From Megalobrama amblycephala (lineage: Eukaryota > Chordata > Actinopteri > Cypriniformes > Xenocyprididae): DNA of 64,000 bases. The stretch covers positions 17,673,258 through 17,737,257 of the forward strand of contig NC_063049.1 of NCBI RefSeq assembly GCF_018812025.1, given 5' to 3'. The notes beneath the pieces were generated by a model. It made no database searches and was not told the origin of the DNA. It was given only the letters and a program-made list of their open reading frames with translations. The translations under genes and the position numbers were made by a program. Shown here in pieces: positions 10,585-21,244 of the stretch. The stretch's first letter is position 1, and every line of letters starts with the position of its first letter.

Positions 10585-11485
10585 AAATATATATAAAAAG
10601 ATTTGTTTTTCTCATGAATGAAGTAGACTATTTGCACTAGCAAGCACTCAATACATAAACAATAATATAAGACAATAGGGCCACCTAGTGTTGAACAATG
10701 CAAACCAACATGAACCGTCTTTTATATGTTATATTCAGTTTGTCAGTCATGGTGTGAAGCTTTTTATGTAAAGGTTTATGATTAAATGCTTGAATTAATT
10801 TTGCAGTCAAATGCATAATGTCTAGTTATGAATTTCTTGGTGTTTGAGTAGATAGTGAAGGAAATGCAGTCAACTTAGTGTCCAGTATACATGGAAACTC
10901 CTTCAACTTCTAATATAAATGCAGTGTAAAAGCATCCCAGGGTGCACCGCATGAGTAAATGTCCAGAAAGAGTACAGATGGAATCAAGAAAAGGGTGATC
11001 CAGAAGCCATTAATTCATACATTTGTATCCTTTTATAGTTCTGATGACATCACTATTTTTTAACATCTTAGAATAAAAGTAAAAACATAAGAAGACATGT
11101 ACAAACTTTTGACAGGTAGTGCATTTTGTAATGGTGGGATTTGTTTATAGGAATTCAGGAAAACTCTCAAACAGTGGGAAGGAGATAAGTTAAGCTTTCA
11201 ATGTCTGCACCGTAGTGATGATTGAGAGAATGAGTGAGCTGATCGAGCGAGTGTGTGCTGACAAGAGTGAAAGAACAAAGTAGAAGTTCTCTGATATCTG
11301 ACTGGAGATAAACTACAAAGAATGAGACAATGGTGAAAAGGTCATTTTAACCATTGCTGTCTCCATAGTCATTGTTTCCTTCTGTCTAAGCCTGGATCAA
11401 GAACAACTAGGACTGTGCACCACTCAGAATCAGAACATTTTTTATATTAAATTCATTCTAATGTAATTGTCATTCAAAATAATAC
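10585..11485. other. Intergenic, fhl2 / ashwin convergent interval
   Basis: AT-rich sequence with no exon or complete repeat I can name. It separates the two convergent 3' ends. Confidence 0.45.
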
Positions 11486-11817
11486 CATGATTCAAAAGTT
11501 TGGAGTCAATAAGATTTATTTAAAGAAACTTCTCAGGTTAATCTTGTAAAACCATGGTTCCCTCCCCACAGCGCCCTCTGGGGGACGCAGCGCGAGTTCA
11601 CATTCGAAAGGAAACTAAAACTTTTACTTAGCAAGGCCGCATTAAATTGATCAAAAGTGACGGTAAAGACATTTATAATATTAAAAAAGATTTCTATTTC
11701 AAATCAATGCTGTTATTTTAAACTTTCTATTCATCCAAAAAAATCCAGAAAAAAAGTATAATGGTTTCTACAAACATATAAACTGTTTTCAACATAGATA
11801 ATAATAAAAACAAAAGT

Positions 11818-12290
11818 ATCTTTAGATAACTGCAGTGAACTTGCATGCCGATTTTCTTTAACCCTTCTCATCAGAAGACGCTCCTGTCGAGGTGTTAACT
11901 TCCGTGGACGACCTGGACGTCTCTGTGAGATGGTTGCAGTTCCATCTTTTCTGCTACAGTATTCTGACTGATAAGTAAAGCTTTGCTGTTCTTCTTGTAG
12001 CCTTCACCTTTCTGGTGTAAAGAAATTATTTTCTTTCTCAGGTCTTGTGACATTTCTCTTCCATGTGGTGCCATTGCTGACAGCATGAAATGGGAAGGGG
12101 TTTTAACACCCTTTTATATTCAACTGTCTGCTGGACACCTGTGTAATGAATAATTAGACACACCTGTGGTTGAATTCTTGTTAAATTAGACATTTGTAGT
12201 CTAAAATTTAGCTTTGCTCCAGAGACTTTCAGTGGGGTGTACTCATTTTTGCATCACCCTAATTTGAGTAAAACTGAAAAACATGACATT
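11818..12290 (-). mobile_element. Tc1-like fragment with transposase N-terminus
   Basis: On the minus strand the reading frame gives MAPHGREMSQDLRKKIISLH followed by a helix-turn-helix-like stretch, the usual start of another Tc1 transposase subfamily, and then stops match. The GGGGTGTACTCATTTTTGCA end near 12236 looks like its terminal repeat. The catalytic part is missing. Confidence 0.8.
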
Positions 12291-12294
12291 TTTC

Positions 12295-13015
12295 TGTGTG
12301 TCCCTTTAAATGCAAATGAGCTGCTGCTCCCGCCGCTTTCCAAAAGAGGGCGGAGCTTTCAGTTTCTCAACAACAACAAAGCTGGAGAATCTTACATTGT
12401 TCATACCGGAGTCAGACACTGATGGAGAGACTCAGGAAGAAGTTACAACTTTTAGAATACAACTGGACATTTCTGAATGGTTAGTGGATAAATTTATGTA
12501 GTTGCTGTGGAGTTGATTCAACTCATCGACTAGCATGTGCCGTCATGTTAATCTTTTGTACAAAACCAGTGTCGAATTGACCCTCATTTGTGAAGCAGTC
12601 CAGTGTAAAATGACGGCATGGCAAAAACACTCTACTACACGTGTCAAACTTCACTCCTGGAGGGCCACTGTCCTGCAGAGTTTTGCTCCAACCAGCCTGG
12701 AAGTTTCTAGTAATCGTGAAGACCTTGATTAGCTGCTTCAGGTGGGTTAATTAGGGTTAGAGCTAAACTCTGGCCCTCCAGGACCTAAGTTTGACACCCC
12801 TGCTCTACTACAACTGTTGTTTTGTGATGTCAACAACCCGGGAAGAAGCTTGTTGTAGTTGTAGTCCTTATAAAGTGATTTCTGTAAAAGAAAATATCTC
12901 CCTTTGCATTGAACTTTGAGTGTCATCACTTTGCAGATGCTGTTTATGCTCAAACAGCAACATTACACACTAAATGAAGTTAAAAAAGTGAAATCCTAAT
13001 GAACAACCCCTTTAA
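12295..13015. mobile_element. MITE-like repeat, AAATGAGCTGCTGCTCC family, copy 1
   Basis: Shares AAATGAGCTGCTGCTCC, GGAGTTGATTCAACTCA, CTAGCATGTGCCGTCATGTT and TATCTCCCTTTG blocks, in the same order, with 35835-36640. Short ORFs inside it are not genes. It is itself interrupted by the 165-bp element at 12638-12802. Confidence 0.75.
12638..12802. mobile_element. hAT-type MITE with perfect 8-bp duplication
   Basis: CTCTACTA occurs at 12630-12637 and again at 12803-12810, exactly flanking a 165-bp element. Its ends CACGTGTCAAACT and AGTTTGACACCCCTG are inverted copies. Eight-base duplications are typical of hAT transposition. Internal CTGGAGGGCC/GGCCCTCCAG also pair. Confidence 0.9.
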
Positions 13016-13229
13016 ATGTTAAATTGTAATATTTCACATATTTTTGACCAAATAAAAATATACAGACCCCAACTTTCAACAGTAGTGTACCTGTAACTAA
13101 GTATGAATGGAACGAAATTCAATCATCATATATAGTTAATAAATTAACTTTTATATTATAGACTACCACAGTGTACTTAAGTTTAACTTAAGTATTAATA
13201 AACTTCAAAAAAGAACCACAAACACCATG

Positions 13230-13981
13230 ATCAATCATCTCAGCCGTTTATTTCATCAGGCTGGTTGTCAGTGAGAAACATTCCATGCAGTTCAATAAAA
13301 ACTCAATTCATAATGCCTAGAAAAACCTTCACTAAAACACTGACATGTGAAACACCCTTCACTTTGCTTCTTACTTAAATACATAGTGCATGATGCAACA
13401 CACATCACAACTGCATTATGGGGGCTATAAATACAAAATTATCAAGGGATTTACCTGACATTGGCCAAACCACTTGGAAGGGCCTATTCCGATCCAAATC
13501 ACAGATCAACTTGCAAACACTTTATTGGAGAAAGGAGTGATTTCTTCAGTTACTCAGTATATTCCTATGTCAGTAAAACACAGCAGACATCTCTAAAACA
13601 CATCAAGAGCATGTCCATCTATTTCCTCTAGGTGGGTTTGATTTATCAACATGATTCACGTGCACTGAAAAGTTTATTAATTGCAAGAAAGATTTCTAAA
13701 GGGAAACTCTTATCAGTCCAACATAAAACTGCTAGGAATGTGTCAGTTCCTTCACCACTACACCAAGCCTAAAGCCAAAGCATTTCCTGGTTGTGAAATG
13801 AACAGGAGGGTCACACTGCACACGTCACTTTTCCTGAGGCTGGTAAGTAAAGGTGAGAGTGACAACTTGAGGCGTGATAAGAACCAATCTTGTCTCATCA
13901 TGAGTGTCTTTCTTGGCCAACACAGAGACCCAGCAGATGACGTCAATGGCGTTATTCATCTGTCCTTGATGACATCAGAGA
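13230..13981 (-). other. c2orf49: ashwin 3' UTR
   Basis: Minus-strand sequence after the stop codon down to an AATAAA (plus-strand TTTATT at 13247-13252). Another TTTATT at 13520 gives a possible shorter form. The ORFs predicted here do not look coding. Confidence 0.5.
13247..13252 (-). terminator. c2orf49: Candidate distal poly(A) signal of ashwin
   Basis: AATAAA on the minus strand, about 730 nt after the stop codon. Confidence 0.45.
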
Positions 13982-14038
13982 TTATGGCCATGTGATATGT
14001 TGAATCTTTTTCTTTGCATCAGGTGACTTAATGTCCTT
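13982..14038 (-). CDS. c2orf49: ashwin exon 4 (stop exon)
   Basis: After a long T-run and CATGGCAG acceptor, 18 codons ([10 protein letters not shown] to HITWP) are followed by TAA at 13984-13982. It is too short to show up as an ORF but matches the conserved C-terminus of the family. Confidence 0.9.
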   Translation of the reverse strand, partial: KDIKSPDAKKKIQHITWP

Positions 14039-17000
14039 CTGCCATGAAAAAAAAAAATGAAATTAATCAGAAAATTTAAATTCACATTTACTGACAAAAC
14101 TCTCACACCTATTAAGGAAAATAAACAGATTTCCATGGTGTTAGTGTCATACTCACAGCAGTGTCATGTTCTCCATCGCTGGGGGACGTGCGCTTTAGCT
14201 TAGACGTGGTATTGTTTGAATGTGGCGAGGAGTTGGCAGTGTTCGAGTGATTACAGGGGCTTTTGGGACTGGCCCCCGGCGATGACACTGGGGTCCTGTT
14301 AGAGGAATTTGAGGAAGAGCAGTTTGTAGAGGTCCCAGAGAGCTTGCGTATGGGGTTTGTGAGACTGATACTAGAAACTGGGGGCTTTATTCGGTCTGTG
14401 GCGACAGGTGCTGCTGAAGTATCAGGTTTCTTCAGCTTCACACTGCCAGTTTTAGTAGAGCTGCCGTCAAAGACAATCAACGGCCTCTTCCTGCCACTAT
14501 CAGTGCTTGAACTAAAATAAAACAGAGTTATAATATAAGAGAAAACACTTTGGAAATTTTCATGCAGTTACATAACAGCCTTATGACTACTTTCTGTGAA
14601 CAGAACAAAATTTGTAGTATTATTATTATTATTCACAAAAAAAAAAAACTTCCCTTCTTCCCTTAAGAGTTTGTATTAAATCTAGTTAAAACACACTGAA
14701 CAAGTTGCCATCAAAAGTCATCAAACCTGGTGTGAAGCACTTTTGAATCTGAACACAGGCGACAGTGAGATTTGAAAAAGTTGTGATAGTCTTTCCTTCC
14801 CTATTGTAGTGTATATTCATGTGAAACAGCTTCTCGAGCAAGAAAAACTGTAGGGCGGGACTTTAACGGTAACACTTTACAATAAGGTTCATTAGTTAAT
14901 GTATTAACTAACCATGAACTAATACATTTGTTACTGTATTTGTTAATCTTTGTTAATGTTGGTTAATAAAAAAACAGTTGTTCATTGTTTGTTGATGTTA
15001 CTTCACAGTGCATTAACTAATGTTAAAGGGTTAGTTCACCCAAAAATGAAAAAAAAATGTAATTAATTACTCACCCTCATGCCGTTCCACACCCGTAAGA
15101 CCTTCGTTCATCTTCGGAACATAAATTAAGGTATTTTTATTGAAATCCGATGGCTCAGTGACGCCTCCATAGCCAGTAATGACATTTCCTCTCTCAAGAT
15201 CCATTAATGTACTAAAAACATATTTAACCCTTAAATGCATGACTGTTTTGCCAATCATTCTTACATATTCGGGTCTTTATCGACCCGGATCTATATCTAA
15301 CATGGAAGGATCTCTACCTGTCACGATAATATAAAACTCCTCTGATATTAGAGTAACAATTACAGAAGAATAAAATAAATCATATTTTGTTACCTTCTGG
15401 AGCTTGAAAGGGCTCCATTTGAGCAGATGTTTTATACCATCATCACTGTCCTCGTCAGAGCTCATTTCCCAGTAAATTCAGCAAATAATAGGCTAGTTTT
15501 ATGTTTGAGGTCACGAATATGAAGCCCATTCGCGATCTCAAACATATTCTCAAAACCATATAATTTTCAACATCTTCAAAATCAATATTTCGATTGTTAA
15601 CAGCTTCACCAGATCCATCCAGTAACAATTACAGTCATATTTGATTGCGTTCAGTACTTGCTCTGCAGTAAATTGCTGAGCCATTTCATTTTTCTTTTTA
15701 TATTCTTTATAATGAATTGATTGAGGAATACCAAGAAGCTTCATGAATCTTTTGTGTCGAATCATGATTCGGATCGCATGGCAAACTGCCAAACTGCTGA
15801 AATCATGTGACTTTGGTGCTCCAAACCGCTGATTCAACACAAAAAATTCATTATGCTCCGAAGCTTCACGAAGCAGTGTTTTGAAATCGGCCATCACTAT
15901 ATATGTCGTTATTTAGTTTTTTTGGCGCACCAAAATATTCTCGTCGCTTTATAATATTAATATTGAACCACTGTACTCATATGAACTGATTTAAATATGT
16001 TTTTAATACATTAATGGATCTTGAGAGAGGAAATGTCATTGCTTGCTATGGAGGCCTCACTGAGCCATCAGATTTCAACAAAAATACCTTAATTTTTATT
16101 CCGAAGATGAACAAAGGTCTTACGGGTGTGGAACAGCATGAGGGTGAGTAATAAGTCAAGACAAGTCACCTTTATTTATTTAGCGCTTTTTACAATGCAA
16201 ATTGTGTCAAAGCAGCTTTACAGTGATAACTGGTATATAATTTTGCCTGCACAGCAGCTCTAAAAGAATAGTGTCAATGCAGGCAGATCAAAGCACTGTT
16301 GAATATCAAATGTCAACTCAAATGTCAAGTGTCCCCAACTAAGCAAGCCAAAGGCGACGTCTAATAAATGACATTATTTTCATTTTTGGGTGAACTAACC
16401 CTTTAACAAGATCTTAATAATGCATTTGTAAATGTTGAAATTAACATTAACAAAGATTAATAAATGCAGTATAAGTGCAGTTCATTATTAGTTCATGTTA
16501 ACTTATGTAGTTAACTAATGTTAACTAATGAACAAGCACCACTTTAATTTACAGCCCGTAATGTCATATTTACCCTGTAACTACATGAAATAAGAGGGTA
16601 ACAAGCACCACTTTAATTTACGGCCCATAATGTCATACTTACCCTGTAACTACATGAAACTAAAGCATATTTCCCCATGTATTAAAAAAGATTGCAATAG
16701 TTTTTTCTACTTGCCTTGAAACAACTTAATCAGAGCACTTTCTCGCTAAATTGCTCCCAAATGTAAGATTGTTGTCTATCATAATAGTATAAGTACCCCT
16801 TAGTTCTAAAATACTTACAGTATAAATAATATGTTATTTTCCTGGTTGTTACCCCTTTATTCCCAATACTTTACATATTGTTCCCCTATACTTACACGTA
16901 CTTACTGTATAGTTACACTATAATTATCGAAAGTTACGCTGTAAATTCTTTGTAATTACGCAGTACTTTCCGGGCTGTAATCTACTCCTTTAAGCTCAGC

Positions 17001-17537
17001 ATCAAAACCTGTGTGAGAGTGTACCTGTGCGCGCTCGTGCAGCTCTGCCGCGCGCTGCTCCTCTCCATCCTCTTCCCCCAGCGGCTGCTGGGCAGATCTC
17101 TCTGCGGGAGAGGGAGGACATGCCGCAGGTACAGACCTGTCAGTTGGTCACGGTCCTCATGATTACCCACTGCTATCTTCCTCTAAAACACAACACAGGC
17201 GTGATTCATTTGCTGCTGTTCAGTGAATGTTGATTTATTCGTACTACAGGTTTTAGGTATATTTAATATCTGATAAATGTATACTATACAGAAAAGCCTG
17301 AACTGACCAAAAATAAGCAAACTATTAATACTATTTTCGTATAAGGAACATGCACGTTATGCGATGTAGCTTACAGTAACCCGACTGATTTCATGTTGCT
17401 CCGAATCTCACCTCATGTAACATGAGCTGAATGAACTCTTGAGAAAGGAGCTCTGGGTGAAGCAGAAGGTCGATTTTGGAAACATCTCCAGCATTTGATG
17501 TGAGGTTTTTCGTTCTGTCTCCCCTGTGCGACGCCAT
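13982..17537 (-). CDS. c2orf49: Ashwin, tRNA-splicing ligase complex subunit (four exons)
   Basis: Ashwin is a nuclear protein of the vertebrate RTCB tRNA-ligase complex, with DDX1, FAM98B and RTRAF, and was first described in Xenopus axial patterning. Exons on the minus strand are 17412-17537, 17025-17182, 14157-14511 and 13982-14038. They total 696 nt, 231 residues, close to the family length of about 232. Residues 23-35 read [13 protein letters not shown], 65-73 LPLPQRDLP, 76-79 RWGK, 105-113 PLIVFDGSS, and the end is [10 protein letters not shown], all family hallmarks. The middle (120-205) is Ser/Asn/Pro-rich and probably disordered. All junctions are GT/AG. The gene is convergent with fhl2, as in human. 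Intron 2 is a large transposon nest. Confidence 0.93.
14157..14511 (-). CDS. c2orf49: ashwin exon 3
   Basis: The acceptor GTTTTATTTTAG precedes 14511. The first base completes a split Ser codon. The exon encodes [18 protein letters not shown] and the Ser/Asn-rich linker through DGEHDTA, then the donor GTGAGT. Confidence 0.92.
15228..15715 (-). mobile_element. Possible piggyBac-like remnant
   Basis: Just after TTAA (15224-15227) comes CCCTTAAATGCATGACTG, a piggyBac-like tip. On the minus strand are [14 protein letters not shown] and [10 protein letters not shown], resembling the acidic N-terminus of piggyBac-type transposases. The catalytic part and a matching right tip are not visible, so this is tentative. 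Confidence 0.35.
16155..16371. mobile_element. SINE-like dispersed insertion with TAATAA duplication
   Basis: TAATAA at 16149-16154 and 16372-16377 flanks a 217-bp block holding CACCTTTATTTATTTAGCGC and AAGCAAGCCAAAGGCGACG, phrases of a widespread fish repeat. It interrupts the right arm of the MITE. Neither an A/B box nor a tail was confirmed. Confidence 0.65.
16531..16668. repeat. 69-bp tandem duplication
   Basis: AACAAGCACCACTTTAATTT starts at 16531 and again at 16600. The two units match over about 58 bp (including ACCCTGTAACTACATGAAA) with three substitutions, then diverge. Confidence 0.85.
17025..17182 (-). CDS. c2orf49: ashwin exon 2
   Basis: Begins AGGAAGATAGCAGTG after a TGTTTTAG acceptor (RKIAVGNH) and runs through [15 protein letters not shown] and SSRWGKRM to a split AG before the donor GTACAC. 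The frame is fixed by the ashwin signature. Confidence 0.92.
17412..17537 (-). CDS. c2orf49: ashwin exon 1 (start codon exon)
   Basis: The ATG at 17537-17535 opens [12 protein letters not shown] and 42 codons end in QLMLHE before the donor GTGAGA. The [12 protein letters not shown] block is diagnostic. It is too short for simple ORF detection. Confidence 0.9.
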
Positions 17538-17700
17538 ATTTCTCAGTCCATTTCCTGGGATCGCAGGAAAAAGCGCTCTTATTCTTCGCTTATGTTAGAG
17601 ACGTTTAACATCACATGACCATTACTGCCACCTACAGTACAATGTGTGCTATGGCAGAAAGAAACATAAGCTAAGTAAAGAACGAGTCAATTTCACTTCA
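17538..17700 (-). promoter_or_regulatory. c2orf49: Probable ashwin 5' UTR and promoter region
   Basis: Placed only by its position just upstream of the start codon. There is no TATA box. The sequence is moderately GC-rich near 17540-17590. Confidence 0.35.
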
Positions 17701-17916
17701 TTTCAAACAGAATTGACAGACTTTGACTTACCTGACGAAGTTATATCATATTTTCACATGCATTAGCACATAGATTTACTACTGTGAAAGAAATTAAATC
17801 AATATTACTGACTGGCCAGACCATTAAAGGTGATTGGTGTTCAGATGTAAACACGGAAGCTCTGCACTGCGTTCACTACGTCAACAGCGCAGGAGACTGA
17901 CGGGAGAGAAGAAATT

Positions 17917-18165
17917 GTTGAATAAAGTTGTTCTTTTTGTTTTGTTTTTGCACATAAAAAGTATTCTTGTCATTTCATAACATTAAGGTTGAACCACTGT
18001 AGTCACATGGACTATTTTAACGACGTCTTTAATACTTTTTAGGACCTCAAATTGTGCAATGACGTAGCTGTCTATGTGTGCTTCAGAAACCCTTGGATTT
18101 CTTACAGGGTGAGGGTGAGTACTTAATGACAGAAATTTCATTTTTAGGTGAACTAAGCCTTTAAC
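17917..18165. mobile_element. Half copy of the GGTTGAACCACTGTAGTCAC MITE
   Basis: AAGGTTGAACCACTGTAGTC, ATTTTAACGACGTCTTTAAT, GGGTGAGGGTGAGTACTTAA and GTGAACTAAGCCTTTAAC follow in the order of one arm of the element at 15026-16407. The other arm is absent. Confidence 0.7.
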
Positions 18166-19277
18166 AGGTCAATATTTGGCCATTTACAAATTATTAGTAC
18201 TGGCTGGTAACAATGTCCACTTGTTAGAATAAACATTTTATTTACTCATTGTGTGAAATAAGAGTTTGTTTCACTTCAATAATCTTGTGAAAATCTCATT
18301 TGCTACCGGCCAGGTATATGTTATTACATTGTATCAGCCATCCGCAACTCTGCACTTTTGACATTGATATCAGCCTTGGGCACCGGAAGACACATATCAG
18401 TCAGCACCTTTTTTCTTTTTTAATATTGGCAGATTTGAGTATTGGCTTTTATATAGGGATATTTACAAAATGGCTGATAAAGAAACCCAATTGAAATGGA
18501 CAATCTACAGTTCTTGCTTAACTGACAATGCCACATTTTTAAAAAATAATGCAGTCCAAATAACAAATTTCAGGAATGGTGAAATATTACATGAGAGTGT
18601 CTATGATGGTAGTTTAATGCAATTTGCATAAGCAAAATTCTTCAGTCAAACTTGATATAGGCAAACTGCAAAAGCAAAATTCTTCAGTCATACTGGTAAA
18701 ACAACTGATCTTAGCTTGTTTAAGTAAGTTGGATGTAGCTTTAAGCTGGTCTCCCAGCCAGGCCATCTAAAAAAAATGGCCAAAACCCCTTTAAAACAAG
18801 CCTTCTAAACCAGCTATGACCAGGCTGGAAGACCAGCCAAAACCAGCCAATCAGCTTAGTCTGATTTTAGTTGTTTTGTTTTGTTTTGTTTCAGCAGGGA
18901 TGCAGTTCAACTCCCACCAGTCCTGCAGTATCACTTTGGGCACTAAAAATGTGAATGTAAATAATGAACAAAAACAAAACTCCCTCCCCTAATCATGAAT
19001 AATTCTATCAAACATTTTCAGTAAATCACCAGTTTAGTTACTTTATTTGACAACTTCCATGTTTTACAAAATTGCAGAACATGTGAAATCTTTCCAAGTG
19101 AAATCAAAGAAATTCAGTTCAGGACCCAGTTCAGGAATATATGAATATTGCTTTGATGAATTTGAATGCTTTTTCCTTCATCACTGCAGACTATAACAGG
19201 AGGAGGTATTTGTCAAGTATTCAATTCATAAGCGTTCTCCATGGGATTTCAAGAACAGAGTCCCTTGAAACCATGAC
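18166..19277. other. Intergenic ashwin / gpr45, with a small repeat
   Basis: No coding content seen. About 18690-18880 holds AGCTGGTCTCCCAGCCAGGC and CAGGCTGGAAGACCAGCC, a short self-complementary fish repeat. This is where TGFBRAP1 would be expected by synteny, and no exon of it is recognisable. Confidence 0.5.
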
Positions 19278-19281
19278 TTAA

Positions 19282-19919
19282 AGGTGCAGTATGTAATAAT
19301 TTTGTCCGCTAGAGGTCGCTAGAGGCCTATTCAAAACAATGGCGTAGCTTGATGACACAGAGTTTGAGAGCGGAATCTTGGGACTTGTGGTCTTCACCTC
19401 AACGACCGGTGCAAAGGAATAGGGATTGGACTCGGGAAGCTGTTGTGGGAGCTGAACGAGGCCGCGGGAGCGACTGCGCAACACACACCTCACGAGCAGC
19501 AGAACTTTTATTATGCCACAGTCGCTGGCGCCGCTTCCGCTTTTTCCGGTCATGTGTATGAGGTAACACAGCTCTGTTTATCATATTAGATACATTTGAG
19601 ACTGTTGAAAATGATGTTAAAACGTTACTCTGTGCAGTTGTTCCCTTGTCTATTAAAACATGTAATATATTAAAGCGTCTTTGGTGTTTCTATAGTTTCT
19701 ACAAAATAAAACCGGAAACCGAGGGTTAACGCGGGTATGATGCAGTTGACAGGCGACTCCTCACATGTCCCGGAGCCTTGGTTAAAATAGCAATTTTCTC
19801 ACGATTTAAAAATAGTTGGAAACATTTGGGATATTGTAAGTACTCAAGTGAACAAAATATATAACACTGGCCTAGTGGTTTTTGGATATTTTACTGCAAA
19901 AGTATTACATATTGCACCT
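19282..19919. mobile_element. TTAA-flanked MITE, AGGTGCAGTATG family
   Basis: TTAA at 19278-19281 and 19920-19923 flank an element beginning AGGTGCAGTATGTAATA and ending TATTACATATTGCACCT. It shares CTAGAGGCCTATTCAAAACA and neighbouring blocks, inverted, with 28821-29837. The open frames at 19278-19584 lie wholly in this repeat. Confidence 0.85.
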
Positions 19920-19991
19920 TTAAGTGTGTCATATCTAAACAGCATCTTTCATTCTTGGCTCGTCAATAATAAACATACTTTGGCGCCAATC

Positions 19992-21119
19992 CTAGACTGA
20001 AGACTGGGTCTCACTGCTGCACACATAAATGTTGCTGGGTCTTATACGCCTGCGACTTCTCCCGGGAATCTTGGGACACAGATGACACGTCTTGGGCATA
20101 AACTCCAGACAGGCCTCACGAAACTTTCGGATTCTCCAGCAATATATCACAGGGTTGAAAACCGCTTTTAGGTAACTCAACCACAGCGCCCCGATGCTGA
20201 CCGGGTAAAACGCTGGGCTGAGGTAGAAGCGTCTACTGAACACCGCCAGCAGGCTCACCACCGTATGTGGCAACCAACACACAGAGAAGCCAATGAAAAG
20301 GATGAGGATGGTGGTGAAGGCCCTGGTTTTGAAACTCATGTCCACATTGACTTGGGGTCGCTGTAGACCGGTTAAACCCAACTTGCTGACATGGTTGATG
20401 GCGACGCTGCCTTCGCTGGTGTGATTGTGGATGCGCAGCGCGTTGCGTCGCACCGTGTTGAGAATACACAGGTAGGAATACAACATCACACCGAATGGCA
20501 CAAAAAACACCGCAACTGCAAGCAGAACTGTGTAACCCCGGTCCGCCAGCGATTCGCTGTATCCCAGAATGCATTGTGGCACTTGCGCACCAATCCCAGC
20601 CGTCCTCCAGCCGACCACGGACGGTAGGGACACGCAGAGCGACAGAGCCCATGACGCGGCAATGAGAATTTTTGCCCGATGTGGGGTCAGTTTGTCCTGC
20701 CGCTGAACTATAATGAGGAAGCGATCGACGCTGATGATCAGAAGGATGGACACACCTTCCAGAACAAACAGCCAGTACAGCATGACGGACACGCGGCAGA
20801 ATCCCACTCCGAAGCTCCAGTCCGTAGTTGCGAGAGTGACGGCGGTGAATGGCATGCATAGCAACGACAGCATGATGTCAGAGAAGGCCAGTGTGGCCAG
20901 GAGTAGATTAATCGCTGAACGCATGGCTGGTTTCTGATACACTATCAGACACACAATGGCATTGCCGAGGAAACCAATGGTGATCATGAAGATCATGATG
21001 GCAGCCAATGCCACCCTGAGAGTGGTGGGCATGAGGGCAGTATCAGACTCTTGCATCTCAGTTTCCATTGGTTCAAGAAGGCCACACCCCTCCAATGAGC
21101 TGCCATTACAGGAAAACAT
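19992..21119 (-). CDS. gpr45: Probable G-protein coupled receptor 45 (PSP24-like)
   Basis: Orphan class A receptor of the GPR45/GPR63 pair, mainly neural, at the plasma membrane. One coding exon of 375 codons from the ATG at 21119 (MFSCNGSSLEGC); the frame is open upstream without another ATG. Seven hydrophobic segments are visible: Asn53 in GNAIV, LAFSD with Asp81, Cys108 and Cys183 for the extracellular disulfide, VDRF at 131-134 in place of DRY, CWLP at 281-284 and NPVIY at 322-326. Asn5 is a glycosylation site. MRSAINLLLATLAFSDIML and FTAVTL favour GPR45 over GPR63. The tail ends RRRIRPSNIYVCSS... as in the family. It lies between ashwin and pou3f3, as in human. Confidence 0.93.
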   Translation of the reverse strand: MFSCNGSSLEGCGLLEPMETEMQESDTALMPTTLRVALAAIMIFMITIGFLGNAIVCLIVYQKPAMRSAINLLLATLAFSDIMLSLLCMPFTAVTLATTDWSFGVGFCRVSVMLYWLFVLEGVSILLIISVDRFLIIVQRQDKLTPHRAKILIAASWALSLCVSLPSVVGWRTAGIGAQVPQCILGYSESLADRGYTVLLAVAVFFVPFGVMLYSYLCILNTVRRNALRIHNHTSEGSVAINHVSKLGLTGLQRPQVNVDMSFKTRAFTTILILFIGFSVCWLPHTVVSLLAVFSRRFYLSPAFYPVSIGALWLSYLKAVFNPVIYCWRIRKFREACLEFMPKTCHLCPKIPGRSRRRIRPSNIYVCSSETQSSV

Positions 21120-21199
21120 GGCAGCTGTTACCAGGAAAGTCAATGTGAGCTCCCATTAAGAGAAACACTCTCCACAATGAAGACGTTGTAAAACATTAC
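21120..21199 (-). other. gpr45: gpr45 5' UTR in coding exon, with candidate acceptor
   Basis: Reading the minus strand, TTTTCTGTTGCAG ends at 21200, a good acceptor 80 nt before the ATG. So the coding exon probably begins at 21199 and the promoter lies further upstream. Confidence 0.55.
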
Positions 21200-21244
21200 C
21201 TGCAACAGAAAAGACCAAAAGTGTGAGGTATATTAATAACAATG

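Larger units (their letters stand above)
11488..13095. repeat. Dispersed cyprinid repeat split by nested insertions
   Basis: CAAAAGTTTGGAGTCAATAA-type sequence at 11493 and ATCAAAAGTGACGGTAAAGA at 11650 belong to the same repeat whose other end reappears as ATATTTCACATATTTTTGAC at 13028. Between the halves lie a Tc1 fragment (about 11818-12290) and a MITE copy (about 12295-13015). Confidence 0.6.
15026..16407. mobile_element. Long inverted-repeat MITE nested in the outer element
   Basis: The left arm GGGTTAGTTCACCCAAAAAT, CTCACCCTCATGCCGTTCCA and AAGGTATTTTTATTGAAATC is mirrored by the right arm GGTGTGGAACAGCATGAGGG and ATTTTTGGGTGAACTAACCC. Arms are about 200 bp. The centre (about 15720-15990) has the usual family core, so the ORFs there are chance. 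Confidence 0.8.
14868..16531. mobile_element. Outer TIR element in ashwin intron 2
   Basis: The left end AACACTTTACAATAAGGTTC followed by ATTAGTTAATGTATTAACTA is mirrored near 16395-16531 by AACTAATGTTAACTAATGAA. The right tip is replaced by other sequence. It is split by the inverted-repeat element below. Confidence 0.65.

Noticed and set aside
15550..15897. 115-codon frame on the minus strand in ashwin intron 2
   Set aside because: Most of it reads through the core of a common inverted-repeat MITE; only the last part may be a piggyBac remnant. Not a host gene.
19278..19584. Overlapping frames of 61-91 codons near gpr45
   Set aside because: They lie entirely in a TTAA-flanked MITE whose other copy at 28.8-29.8 kb has similar chance frames.
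20233..20859. 208-codon frame within gpr45
   Set aside because: Shifted frame inside the receptor ORF, with no domain; a shadow.
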